From NCBI GenBank assembly GCA_018292915.2, contig JACVVK020000213.1, positions 970,001 through 1,034,000 on the forward strand: DNA of 64,000 bases. Reading direction: 5' to 3'. This DNA comes from Batillaria attramentaria (Eukaryota; Mollusca; Gastropoda; Batillariidae). Of this stretch, positions 18,322 through 31,284 are shown piece after piece. Position 1 is the first letter of the stretch. Each line of letters starts with the position of its first letter. Made by a program: the position numbers and the translations under genes. Below the pieces are notes generated by a model. The model did no database searches and was not told the origin of the DNA. It saw only the letters and a program-made list of their open reading frames with translations.

Positions 18322-19841
18322 TGCACGTCAGTCTGACGACGCGGACAGACAAGTGATTTTTCACCGAGAAACAGGACACTGCGAGGACACCAACACAAGC
18401 GACCATCTACGTCTTTTCAGTTTCACTGAGATTCAGGGAAATCTTGTGACGACTGACTTCGCGGTAACTCCAGCGTGACACCGCTGAGTGACATCGCTGT
18501 ACGTACACTTATTGGGGCTCACCCTGACTGAACTGTAAGCATCGTTTTGCTTGCATTAGTCTTTCTGTGAAGCCTTACTCCTTGTGGCCAGCGGCCGCGA
18601 CTGAAATTTTGCAGATTGCAGAATTATTTATTTTAAAGTAGGGAGTAACAGTATGCCGCGAGGCTTGCTGTCTAGTTCAGAACTGGGTTGAACTTGTCAG
18701 GTTGCATTATATTATTTTGCATTTTTCCCCTCCAAATTTTCGTTTTACTGCATCGGTGTGTTCGTAGGTGTGTACGTGTGATTCAGCCGCGGTTGTTTCA
18801 TTTTAATGTTTAAATGCATTGTATGTTTTCGTCTGTTTATGCTGAAGGTAAAAGCGTGTCTTGTTCAGTAACTTGATCACTCCCTTTTCGTGTGCCGGGT
18901 AATATCTAAATATCACCGACTGTAAATTACACACCGACTGTTAATGACTAAATACAGAGCAGGACTTTGTGTAATTTCAGTGAATTGATTTAGATACTTT
19001 GATCGTAGACTCGTGAAACAATAAAACTGACTTTTACAGCAAGCCATTTTATGAAGTTTTGTGTTTGTGTGTCACAGTACATTGTCTTACAGCTTGGTCG
19101 GATAGCAAATAATCTGCTAGTTTGTCACTTTGTGTGCATTGAATTATTATGAATGAAGTCGCAGATCTAAGCGTGCGTTAAAATGTTTCTTTGAGAGCTT
19201 GAAAACTTCTGGAGATTTCGAGAAAATAGAAAATAAATTGTAATTTTAAAAACATGCTCACACATAATTGAACAGTCAGCCTCCATCAATCAAACCAATT
19301 AATTGACTAACCCGTCGGTCGGGAAAGGGCTCTACCAAAACTATCACGATAACCATGGGGCCAGCCCAGTTAACGCACGCCTAAACCTGTGAGAGAATTT
19401 AACTACTAAAACATTAGCACAAGTACAGCAGGAAAGCAGCTATGGGAGAGAATCGAGTATACAACAAGGGGTTTTGAACTACTTGTTATCTCCCCTCCTG
19501 CGTGACGTTGACCGAAGCAGAGCAAAGTCCCCTACCATCACATGCCATGCCATGACGCTTTGGTCCGGAAAAGTCCATTTCTGTTTGTCCAGTTTGGGTG
19601 AGTTGATAAGTTGTATAAGTATATAACCGGGCGGGCGGTCGCTCCGATAGTTTCGTCAGCCTCAAACGCTAATGAGTAACAGTAAAGAAGTAAATGGAAG
19701 AGAAAATAGTGCCTTTTTTTTCGACCTTCAAGCTTATCGTTTTCGGCAAACCTTTTCAAGAATCGAGGAAACGAACGTTTTCTTTTTCTTTCTTTTGCTT
19801 ATTCTAGGACCAAAACACAAAGCACCGATACCAAGAAAGTC

Positions 19842-20816
19842 ATGGGGCATAAGCAGAGTCCCCTGCATACACCACCACCTGCAGTGGATGCCGTCACGCT
19901 GTGGGGCTATCCACGTGACAAAGTTGAAGAAGCATACCGACTTATGACGTCAGGCAAAATTGCATCGTCATCCAGTCCAACCGATGAGGCAATAGCTTCA
20001 AAGAAAATTGCACCGTCAGCCAAAACTGACGAAGCATATCGACTCATGACGTCAGACAAAACTGCATCGTCATCCAGATCAACAGATGACGCAATAGCTG
20101 AAAGGAAAGTTGATTGTGACGTACCGTCAGGCGCCAGCAACTACCCAATCACAAATGAGCATGTGGGCCACGTGACTGCTGAAGCTCTTTTGGACATGAT
20201 GGAACGTTTATATGGGAGTCCAGTTAACTGCAGATCGGACTCTGCCTCCGGCGAAGAAACTGCGCACGTGGATACGGTGAACGAGAATGATATGAGTACG
20301 ACCATGGAAGAGGGTGGAGATACAGGCACCACCCAGTCACCACAGCTGCCTCTTTCTGAACACGAAACTCCCACCAGCAACCCCACTACGACTTCTACAG
20401 ATACCACAGTGGTGCCAACAGCTACAACCGAGACACCAATGGATGTAGACTCCGAGCAGCAGTCGGTGCCCTCAGCTACAACGTCTTCAAGTCAACAGGA
20501 CTCTGGCCATGATCAAGAGAAAGAGAACCTTCACCCTTCCCCTTCCCCATATCACAGTGATGATCATTCTACTTCTGCTGATGACGAGGCGGTGCAGAGG
20601 AGGAGGGAACTGAGACAAAAAGTACGCGTTCTGAGAGAAGAGAACCGGAAGCTGAAGGAACGTCAGACGTGTCGTCACTGCCGGGAGAGGCCTGTGTCCT
20701 TGACCTTGCTGCCTTGCGGCCATTTCTGCTATTGCCAGGAGTGCGGATCAACATTCCACGCTTGTCCGATTTGCCGTAAAACCATTCTGGCGGACGTGAG
20801 AACTATCGTGTCTTGA
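19842..20816 (+). CDS. UBA-like + IAP-type RING protein lacking BIR domains, copy 1
   Basis: A probable E3 ubiquitin ligase of 324 residues, related to the C-terminal half of inhibitor-of-apoptosis proteins. The RING uses C277, C280, C292, H294, C298, C301, C308 and C311, and the chain ends ADVRTIVS. That matches the VRTFxS terminus that IAPs use for dimerisation. A charged helix (about 250-276, EENRKLKERQ) precedes it, as in IAPs. Residues 14-40 (VDAVTLWGYPRDKVEEAYRLM) look like a UBA ubiquitin-binding domain, and part of it (EAYRLMTS) is duplicated around residues 65-75. The middle is an S/T/E-rich linker. No BIR is present, so caspase binding is not expected. Coding is a single exon. A probable 5' UTR intron runs 18535-19807 (GTAAGC ... 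TTATTCTAG), from a TATA-driven exon near 18345-18534. Paralogue at 32057. Confidence 0.88.
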   Translation: MGHKQSPLHTPPPAVDAVTLWGYPRDKVEEAYRLMTSGKIASSSSPTDEAIASKKIAPSAKTDEAYRLMTSDKTASSSRSTDDAIAERKVDCDVPSGASNYPITNEHVGHVTAEALLDMMERLYGSPVNCRSDSASGEETAHVDTVNENDMSTTMEEGGDTGTTQSPQLPLSEHETPTSNPTTTSTDTTVVPTATTETPMDVDSEQQSVPSATTSSSQQDSGHDQEKENLHPSPSPYHSDDHSTSADDEAVQRRRELRQKVRVLREENRKLKERQTCRHCRERPVSLTLLPCGHFCYCQECGSTFHACPICRKTILADVRTIVS

Positions 20817-20839
20817 AAATGGACATTTCAATCTGACGG

Positions 20840-21240
20840 CTGTGCTGTGCTGAAAGTATGCTCCCATCTGCGTGGCTCCTCTGGCACTGGGGTTCTGAGC
20901 GCCCCCTCAGTGGGAGCTGAAACATATGGTCAGAGATCCTTTTCCTTTCAGGCTCCGGCTCTTTGGGACCGGCTTCCTGGACCGCTTGGACACACGGAGT
21001 CCAGTGCCGGCTTCAAACGCTGCCTCAAGGCCCACTTATTTAAAACTGATTACTGGTTTGCTCTGCCCTTCCGCACCGTGTCGGTGTGCTTGTTGTGGGT
21101 TGCTGTTTGACTTTGGGTGTTCCCTGTGCGTCTGTGTGTGGGGGTGGTGTGTGTGTTTGTGGTGTACGGCGCTTAGAGCCTGTTTTATTTCATGTATAGG
21201 CGCCTTATAAGTCGTCCTTATTATTATTATTATTATTATC
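20840..21240 (+). mobile_element. 3' end of a CR1-like non-LTR retrotransposon
   Basis: Just after the UBA-RING stop, one frame reads the usual reverse transcriptase C-terminus (QRSFSFQAPALWDRLP, then FKRCLKAHLFKTDY). A 3' UTR follows with GGCGCTTAGAGCC and GGCGCCTTATAAGTCG and an (ATT)n tail ending near 21240. It probably lies in the 3' UTR of the preceding gene. Confidence 0.75.
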
Positions 21241-23375
<2,135 letters not shown>

Positions 23376-23546
23376 CACTGTATTCAGGAAACGCACACTG
23401 GAATGTCATTTTAATATCTCACTTTTTCACTATTAATTTTGGCATTGCGAAGAAAACTGTTCACATGGTTGATTTACACATATCGTCCAAAAAATGTTAT
23501 AATTATATATATGCTTGAAAGAATTCACTGCGTGAATTTTAAAATG

Positions 23547-24268
23547 TCATTCATCAGCACGCAGAAGAAAGCCGCTGAATGCCGTGAATGAACGAAAAAA
23601 ATTGCCACGACCAACTACGCTCTTCAGCCACACCCGCTGCCCGGCCCTCAGGTGCACGGTCACGTGACACGTGCTGGTCTCGTAGAAATTTACGAATTTA
23701 CTGTAAGCGTAACACAGCGACTGTTCGTCGACCGCCATCTCTATGCCAGCACTGTCACCAGCAAAACCGCTGGCAGTGGTGACGATCAGGAAGTAGGTTC
23801 CGGTATAGGGGACGAAGAAGCTTCCTTTAGTCCTGCTGTAGGCGCCTCCCTCGTTCAGCAGGACACTGTCCGGGATGACGGGCTTAGAAATGTTGAAAAT
23901 CCGGCTACGCGACAGACGGGCGTGAAAAGCAGCACGACGAGTGGCAATCTCTGCACAAAACGTAGGACAATTTCTGTGAAGCACACGAGTATGTATTGAA
24001 TTGATACTAATTAATTCATTCTCGGCGGAGGAGGTCGGCAGGTCAACACGTTTTCAAGTTGTTTTTCTATATAGAGAAACAACTTTATAGGATGTGGGGC
24101 AGATTTCGCTTCGCGCAGCAGCAAGTTTCAGTGATACAAAACAAGACTGTGACGTTTCTCCAGACAATACATACCTTCACGCACACAGTGACGTAACCAA
24201 ATCTGCGTCATAGACATCCGACGTGCACACTATCTATGCTGATGCGTTCCTTTTGACGTGAGTTGTGA

Positions 24269-24326
<58 letters not shown>

Positions 24327-24511
24327 TCTAACGCTCTACCAGTTCATTCAATTATTCTGACTGTATTCGTAGCACAGCTCTGTACGGGTGTTTTGCACAT
24401 AGGTCCGAATATCTATGAAACAAGATGGCCACTGACCAGCCCAATATGTTGTTTCCATTTAATCACCTGCTGTCGTCACGGTCGTTCTTTTGTAATGCCA
24501 TGTATACGGGA

Positions 24512-24575
<64 letters not shown>

Positions 24576-24920
24576 CACACACTCTCTCTCTCTCTCTCTC
24601 TCAATGGAAACAACTGACCGGGCTTGTCAGACCAATCTTGGTTTTGGAAGAGAGACGTCAAGTTGTTTTCTTTGAAATCTATGACGTTTTCCTCATTGGG
24701 ATGACGCATAATACATTTGACGTAATAACTTTGACTCGGATACAATTCTTGCAATGAAAGCAGCCCCATGAAAATTGAAGTGTTGCTGCTGCGCAGTGTA
24801 AAGATCGAATTTATACCGGCTCAATGTGTTTAACAGACAAGTCTGCGCGGCGAACGTTTTTTCACTGTGTTATGTCTGCTGCGCGCGCGCGCACACAGAC
24901 ACACACAGACATACGCGCGC

Positions 24921-24981
<61 letters not shown>

Positions 24982-26008
24982 GACTTGCGCGAGCCGCGTT
25001 TGTGCATGTGCTCCATTGAGACCTATGTGGTGTTCTCTCACTCTACTATGCTATTGAGTGAGAGTCAGTGGGAAAAACAAAGCTCACTACATCAATGAAA
25101 CTCCCGCTTTCCCCGTCTACAAATAGAGAACTTCCGAAAAGTGACGACACACCCCCACGTCAATCAAACATGACGTCGGCAAACTGACGCTGATACAGTT
25201 TTGCGTCAGTGCGCGTGTGCCTTTTCTGCGATGTTTGTGAGGCGTGTGGCTTGTGTAAAGGAAATGTGCTTCGAGTACAAATTTTCGAGTCAACTGACGA
25301 CAACGGCTGCAGTGAATTTTTCTAATTTTTTTGTATATTTTTTATGGCACCCCAGGCTCATTATCTATGTATAGTAGGAGCGATTTTGAGATCTAAAGTG
25401 TGTTCACCAGCACTTTCATCAGGTACGGTTTACGCCAAAAGTATAAAAGCGACAACCTCCGAAATTCACTCAGTTGAGAGTCCGTATTCATGCTATCTAT
25501 GTCCCAAAAATGGAGTGGTTTAGGTAAATATTACGCCTTTAAACGCCAGAAAGCCACTTTTTTTGAAAAGGGCAATAACTCGCAAATCATGTGTGCAATC
25601 GTACCTGGATCGGGCCTTCTATTCAACAATCTTGATTCATTTAGAAACCCCAAATTTGAAATCGATCGGTTCAGTATTTTCGGAGAAATAGGCATCTGAA
25701 CTGGGTTCACATGCAATGTCAACTCAGGCTCGGTTTACATGAAAACTATAAGAGCGACCATTTTCTAGTAGTAAATCAATTCAGAGTCCGTATTCAAGCT
25801 ATCTACTGCCAAAAAATTGAGTGATTTAAATAAATATTACGCCTGTAAACGAAAGACAACCAACTTGTCTCAAAAGGGCGATAACTCCCAAATCACTTAA
25901 GCAATCATCACACGCTTGAATCGTCTAATGTAACATTTTGATAAATTTGGATACCCCAAATTTGAAGCCATTCGGTTAAGTATCTTCGAAGAAACGGGCC
26001 CGGACACA

Positions 26009-26102
<94 letters not shown>

Positions 26103-28197
26103 CCACACAGACGGCACTCAGTGAGGAGGAGAAACGCGTTCGGAACAGCATACATGCCAGCATCGATGACGCAGGTTTTCTTACGTCATTGTCAGAGTTA
26201 CACTTGCATAATCGTCTCTGCGGGAGATCGGCAGTGACGTGCGTTTGTACCACAGATGCTTGCCTATGAACGTGGAAATTTTAGCCCGTCCTATTATGTT
26301 GTTTCCATTACTATGGAAACAACATAACAAAATAGCAGGAAGTTAGGAGAAACAACTTTATGGGATGGGGCCATTTCTCCTTGTTTTGACTGCGGCCTTC
26401 GTGTCGTTTCGGTCTCCAGTTGAGTGAGTCGCGCTTCCGTCTTATCAGTAGGCGTCTCCGTCTTACCTTGAAGCGACTTCGTCTTATCCTGAAGCGTCCC
26501 CGTCTTATCTTCAAGCGACCCCGTCGTAGCTTCAAGCGCCTTCACTTTGTTGCCGAGGCTCCTTACAAGTGTCCTGAGGTCTGTGTTCTCGGCCTCCAGT
26601 ACAGTGAGTCGCACCTGGCTCTCGTTCACCCATAGCGTCGCTCGCAGCTCCGGGTCGGTAGCGGGCACGATGCAGGAATATTCACCTCCTTCTACCGGGT
26701 TTGGAAGCTGGAAGTAGAAGCGACCGTCCTGGTACTTCGAGCTTGACTTTCTACCAGATGGAGTCTGAAAGAGGATTATCAAGATCAAATATTTTCATCG
26801 TAGACTCTGGTTCGAGAAGATGACTCTGCGTTTCAACGGAACAGCAGAAGACAACCACAATAAAAGTTTGACTGAACTGATCACGGGATAATACATTGTC
26901 TTATAAATTGAAACAAACAACGATAAAGTAAATTTGGTATTTCTGCTATTGGATATTATATTTGATATTTTGACACAGATTCCACCCTTTCTAGATACTC
27001 GCACTGCGATGCGAAATAACTACACCGATGGGAGCACCCACAGATGTCGCACAGACATGTGCAATGTTTTGCTGTTTCACTGTATATGCAGCCTTCACAA
27101 AAAGTTAAGGACCACTTGCAAATATCATTCAACTTTTGTCGTGGTGGCATGCTGGTGTAGTGCTGAACATTGCTGAAACGGCGGCTTATGTAGGCAAACA
27201 AATGAGCACAGTTCATAACCAGGGATGCATTCTTTGACCTGCATCTCATTTTTGCCGTGCAGAAAGCCACAGGTATCGCTCACTGAACACTGAAACTCGG
27301 TCTAGTTTTGCCGAAATTGCAGATTTTCAAAAGCGCCAAGCATGCTGTGTGACGCGCACGTGCCATCCACACAGTGGTCGCCATGTTCACTAATTACCCC
27401 TTAACCTTGCTACCGAATTTTACGGGAAAAATCTTATTCGTTTATTTTTTCTGATTTATTGAAACTGTCACCCATTATGTTGACTGGTCCTTAACTTTTT
27501 GTGAAGACTGTATGAAGACGATGCTTCAAACACCACTGTCTTACTGACTGGTTGTAAAAGTCACCTGCCACACAACATCAACAGCCGGCTGTCCAAGACT
27601 GAGAAACTGTCCACAGGAGAGAGTTACGTGCCAGCTGCCCGAATGTTGGTCCTGTATCACCTTCCGGTCACGTGCCACCTGCAAGGGGCCAGCTGTTCTT
27701 GGAGGTTCTGTGTGACACGGAAATTTGACATAAAAGGCAAATGTGGACTCTTTGCAGGCGGTACGTGTTTGACTCTATAACCCTCCTAGTCTATCATGGA
27801 GAGGGTGGGTGGGTGTTTGGGGGTTTAACGTCCTTTTCCACCACATAGGGTGATATCAAAGCCTGGGCAACGATGAAAAAGCCAGCACAAATATTTGGCC
27901 CCAGCCGGGATCGAACTCACGACCCGAGCATTAGAAGTCCAACGCTCTACCATTCGACCACCCCGGCTCCCCCTATCATGGAGAAATCGACAAGCACACT
28001 AGTTAACATACTTTTAAGGAAACTATGGGAAGCCGCGGTTGTAAAAATCGCTGCAAGGGGTTTTGTATCGTTACTTTCAAAATCGAAACGTGTGTAAGAG
28101 GGACGCGTTTCGCAAATATTTCCAGATTTTGTCTGTGAACTGAACATTCGACGTCAGTCTTACGCAGGTCGTTTGACAGAGGATGATTGTTCATATC

Positions 28198-28244
<47 letters not shown>

Positions 28245-28276
28245 TTCCACGCGTGCGTGCGTGAGTGTATAATATA

Positions 28277-28337
<61 letters not shown>

Positions 28338-28341
28338 AGGG

Positions 28342-28380
<39 letters not shown>

Positions 28381-28440
28381 CTCTGTGTGTGTGTGTGTGT
28401 GCGTGAGTGTATACATGTTTGTCTATGTGTGTGTGTGTGT

Positions 28441-28479
<39 letters not shown>

Positions 28480-28625
28480 AGTCCACTAGCTGCCCCCTAC
28501 CCCCTCCCCCCTCCTCCCCTAAATGTAAGAGAACCAAATGAGACAGGTACGCCATACATACCTGATGCAAGCAAAACAGGCAGCAGGAGAACACTGAAAT
28601 ACCCCGCCCGCCGTGTTCCTCCCAT
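23547..28625 (-). CDS. Secreted Ig-like + coiled-coil + C1q-domain protein (QREP-like)
   Basis: A probable soluble pattern-recognition lectin. Four minus-strand exons join in phase: 28625-28562 (phase 1 end), 27707-27565 (phase 0), 26764-26467 (phase 1) and 23950-23547, giving 302 residues. Each junction is GT..AG (donors GTATGT, GTGACT, GTAAGA). Residues 1-21 are a signal peptide (hydrophobic [12 protein letters not shown]). Residues 23-126 are one Ig-like domain with C53 (VTLSC), W68 (DVVW) and C100 (GGEYSC), split between exons 2 and 3. Residues 127-168 form a coiled coil ending in 7-residue repeats ([14 protein letters not shown]). Residues 170-302 are a gC1q/TNF-like domain ([32 protein letters not shown]). 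The architecture parallels FREPs with C1q replacing fibrinogen, as reported for C1q-related proteins (QREPs) of caenogastropods. It is flanked by the two UBA-RING genes. The frame stays open past the exon 3 donor (see findings). Confidence 0.88.
24055..24460 (+). mobile_element. Dispersed element starting GAGAAACAACTTTAT, copy 1
   Basis: It starts at an interrupted palindrome (AAGTTGTTTTTCTATATAGAGAAACAACTTTA). It continues with GGGGCAGATTTCGCTTCGCG, CAGCAGCAAGTTTCAGTGAT and a (GT)n at 24272-24322. The end segment is CGAATATCTATGAAACAAGA, then GCCCAATATGTTGTTTCCAT. The first 200 bases match 28879-29085 closely. It lies in the last intron of the Ig-C1q gene. Confidence 0.65.
24514..24601. repeat. 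(CA)n-(CT)n microsatellite
   Basis: A CA run of about 58 bases is followed by ACTACACACA and a short CT run. Confidence 0.9.
24881..24982. repeat. (CG)n / (CGCA)n repeat
   Basis: Short GC dinucleotide runs and about 60 bases of CGCA units. Confidence 0.9.
25425..26101 (+). repeat. Two diverged copies of a 300-bp unit followed by (CA)n
   Basis: Units start at about 25430 (GGTTTACGCCAAAAGTATAAAAGCGAC) and about 25731 (GGTTTACATGAAAACTATAAGAGCGAC). They share GAGTCCGTATTCA, AAATATTACGCC, AAAGGGCRATAACTC and ACCCCAAATTTGAA. The array ends in about 89 bases of CA (26013-26101). The layout (tandem core then microsatellite) resembles the array at 2232-3630. Confidence 0.75.
26290..26375. repeat. 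Junction of two GTTGTTTC-family element ends
   Basis: TTATGTTGTTTCCAT, four bases, then ATGGAAACAACATAA form an inverted pair. They are followed by GGAGAAACAACTTTATGGGA, the start motif of the family at 24055 and 28879. This lies just downstream of exon 3 of the Ig-C1q gene. Confidence 0.6.
27086..27514. mobile_element. Tc1/mariner-like MITE
   Basis: The inverted ends CTTCACAAAAAGTTAAGGAC (from 27093) and GTCCTTAACTTTTTGTGAAG (to 27505) are perfect and face inward, next to TA-containing flanks. The interior of about 380 bases has no transposase. It lies in the intron between exons 2 and 3 of the Ig-C1q gene. Confidence 0.75.
27803..27972 (-). mobile_element. SINE family 1 with perfect 12-bp target duplication
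   Basis: A full-length copy in minus orientation, flanked by CTATCATGGAGA at 27791-27802 and 27973-27984. The intact duplication and good boxes mark a young insertion. It lies in intron 1 of the Ig-C1q gene, in the same orientation as the gene. Confidence 0.92.
28199..28476. repeat. Compound (GT)n / (GCGT)n / (GA)n microsatellite
   Basis: GT runs at 28199-28226, 28281-28334, 28385-28402 and 28424-28476 are separated by GCGT units and a GA run (28347-28377). It lies in intron 1 of the Ig-C1q gene, about 85 bases beyond the exon 1 donor. Confidence 0.9.
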
Positions 28626-28878
28626 GTGGAATTTTTAGATGTACAGCTAACACGGTGCAAGTGTCGAGCTGTATACCAGATGCCACGCTCCTTTCACAGT
28701 TCCCAGCACGTCTGTTTTAGGTCACTGTGGCAACTCCAACTTGTGCTGATAAATTATTTGATGGCGTCGTATCTTTTGCGTCATAAGTACGTCGACAGTT
28801 CAGCCTCTCTCTCTCTCTGTCTCTCTCTCTTTGTTATAATTTTGGTCGGTTTGTTGTTGTTGTTTCAGTTTGGTTTTT

Positions 28879-29077
28879 AAGTTGTTTCTCTATAGAGAAA
28901 CAACTTTATGAGACGGGGCAGATTTTGCTACGCGCAGCAGCAAGTTTCAGTGATACAAAACAAGACTGTGACGTTTCTCCACACAATACTTACTTTCACG
29001 CACACAGTGACGTAACGAAAACTGCGTCATAGACACCTTACGTGCACACTATGCTGCTGCGTTCTTTTTGGCGGGAG

Positions 29078-29145
<68 letters not shown>

Positions 29146-29480
29146 ACGGATGTAATGATGACTATCTCCTAAACCACCTCGTTGGAGGCCTTTTTACTTT
29201 GAGATAAAATGGGAATTCACCTTCTCCAGACCTACCTTTCACGATTTTTAGCCTGCCGCATTTTCAGAAGAGTTATCGCCAATTTTAAAAAATCGGTCAT
29301 GTTACGAATTTTTTCGAAAAAGTTGTTCAAATTCCTTCATTTTCTAGACTTTGGAAGTTCACCCAATCACACTGCCTTGATTCGTGCTACAGCTCTGTAG
29401 CTCTGACTGGTTTTGTGTAAAAAAAATATTTCCGAGGTAGGGGTTGTTTGCATATAAGGCCAAATATCTATGAAAAGACT
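28879..29480 (+). mobile_element. Dispersed element starting GAGAAACAACTTTAT, copy 2
   Basis: It begins in a perfect 28-bp palindrome at 28879-28906. It matches the 24055 copy through GTGACGTTTCTCCACACAAT, GCACACTATGCTG and a (GT)n at 29082-29143. It ends in CTACAGCTCTGTAGC and CCAAATATCTATGAAA. A third 5' end occurs at 30526 and an end segment at 35786-35830. It starts about 255 bases upstream of the Ig-C1q start codon. Confidence 0.65.
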
Positions 29481-29689
29481 CTTTCAAATTACTCATCATT
29501 CCGGTATTTTTGTCACTTATGCCAACTGCACATATGACATGAACTACTGCACTATTATAGCTTTAGTATTAAGAATAACAGAGCTTTTAGATAAACACAT
29601 TTTTTTTTCACGTATCTGCGAGAAGCGCTGGTCAAAAAAGTTCCAATTTTGCAATTTCGTAAGTACAACCCGAGGCACTTAAGTCCACG

Positions 29690-30090
29690 TTTCATCAGCT
29701 CTCTAGATCTTCCAGATTTTATATCAAAATTAATTCAGTCACGGAAGTCACAGAAACAACAAGGAAATCACAAGATATGAAGAAGTATCACATGACAGAC
29801 GAGCAGCTTGAGGCTGACGTCAAATGTTTGGTTCACAGACAAAATCTGCAAGTATCGTCACTGCTTCCGACATTTCATCAGCCCTCTAGATCTTCCAGAT
29901 TTCATGTGAAAAATAATTCAGTCGGAGAAGTCACAAAGCCAACAGGGAAATTACAAGACATGAACAAGCATCCTCAGACGATCTCAGTGCTAGAGGCTGA
30001 CGTCAAAAGTTTAGTTCACGGAATTGACGTCATCTCTCTCTCTCTGTATGACGACCTGCCTGAGGCTGACGGCAAATGTTTAGTACACGG
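29690..30090 (+). repeat. Diverged tandem units carrying a GAGGCTGACGTCAAA motif
   Basis: GAGGCTGACGTCAAATGTTTGGTTCA (29811), GAGGCTGACGTCAAAAGTTTAGTTCA (29994) and GAGGCTGACGGCAAATGTTTAGTACA (30062) recur with shared flanks (CATCAGCYCTCTAGATCTTC). Their inverse, CGACGTCAGTCTTACGCAGGTCG, is at about 28150. No gene is seen here. Confidence 0.6.
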
Positions 30091-30095
30091 AACTG

Positions 30096-30136
<41 letters not shown>
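30090..30136. repeat. (TC)n microsatellite
   Basis: A TC run directly preceding a SINE copy. Confidence 0.9.
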
Positions 30137-30139
<3 letters not shown>

Positions 30140-30140
<1 letters not shown>

Positions 30141-30318
30141 GGGAGCCAGGGTGGCCGAATGGTAGAGCGTTGGACTTTCAATGCTTGGGCCGAGAGTTCG
30201 AATCCCGGCCGCTGGGGCCAAATATTTGTGCTGGCCTTTTTCTCGTTGCCCCGTCCTTGATATCACCCTTTTGTGGTGGAAAAGGACGTTAAACTCCTAA
30301 ACACCCATCCACCCACCC
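30140..30318 (+). mobile_element. SINE family 1
   Basis: Full length: the GGGGAGCCAGGG head with box A TGGCCGAATGG and box B GAGTTCGAATC, the GGCCAAATATTTGTGCTGGCC body, and the GGACGTTAAACTCC tail with CACCCA repeats. Confidence 0.9.
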
Positions 30319-30413
30319 TCTATCTCTGCCTCTCTCTCTCTCTCCCCCTTCTTCCCCCACCCGGCCCCACCCCCAGTCACGTGGCTAACCGGTCGAGGTC
30401 GTAGAGGATCTAG

Positions 30414-30443
30414 TCAAAGACCGTAGATATCTACGGTCTTTGA
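30414..30443. repeat. 30-bp perfect palindrome
   Basis: TCAAAGACCGTAGAT is followed immediately by its own reverse complement with no spacer. GATCTAG-like bases extend the symmetry imperfectly on both sides. Confidence 0.9.
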
Positions 30444-30570
30444 TCTAGTGTCGTTGGTAGAACTTGGAGAGGGGAGAACCGGCAACAATAACAACAAAAC
30501 AGACAAAATAATATGAAGTTTGGAGAAACAACTTTGTAGGACGGGGCCGTTCCTCCTTGTTTTTTTTTTC

Positions 30571-30644
<74 letters not shown>
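30571..30644. repeat. (GT)n microsatellite after a GAGAAACAACTTTGT element end
   Basis: About 74 bases of GT with GCGT interruptions, following the family motif GGAGAAACAACTTTGTAGGA at 30525. Confidence 0.85.
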
Positions 30645-30646
<2 letters not shown>

Positions 30647-31215
30647 TTTCAGGGGAAATCAAAACGAATCAAGGCGAGATTAAATATGTCGTGCTAAGGA
30701 AGAAAGGCTTGTAAAACAGTCGGAGTACTTTTGTCTAAATAATCATCATTACTCACGTAGTTTAAAAAAAAAATCATAGTGTAAGACTATGAGTAAGCTT
30801 ACTTCTCCATTCATTAAAATTGAAACAGACTCCCGAAAGCTGGAAGTTTCCAATTCAGTTTGACACCACGGTCGATGTGAGTCATGTACTTACTATATTT
30901 AGTACCACGAAACCCCAATTTGTGTAATGCGGACTATAGCATGTGTATGCGTACGTACGTCCTTGTTCAGCTCTCATGCACTGATTGGGTACTACCGTGC
31001 CAAAGAATACCGTAGAGCGGTATTGGGATATAATTAAGTATTTTTGCTTTCGTTTTTTTCCGACTTTTTAATTTAAGGTGAAATTGTTTCCGTGAGGTTT
31101 ATCTGTTTCATTGATAACTTGCGTTCCCCGTACGTTTGTGTTTCAAGGTGGGTCTCTTCCGGCCACGATGACTTCATAACGATATCAACCATATATATTT
31201 CATGACTCTAGGGCC

Positions 31216-31218
<3 letters not shown>

Positions 31219-31282
<64 letters not shown>
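31219..31282. repeat. (CA)n microsatellite
   Basis: A CA run of about 64 bases upstream of UBA-RING copy 2. Confidence 0.95.
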
Positions 31283-31284
<2 letters not shown>

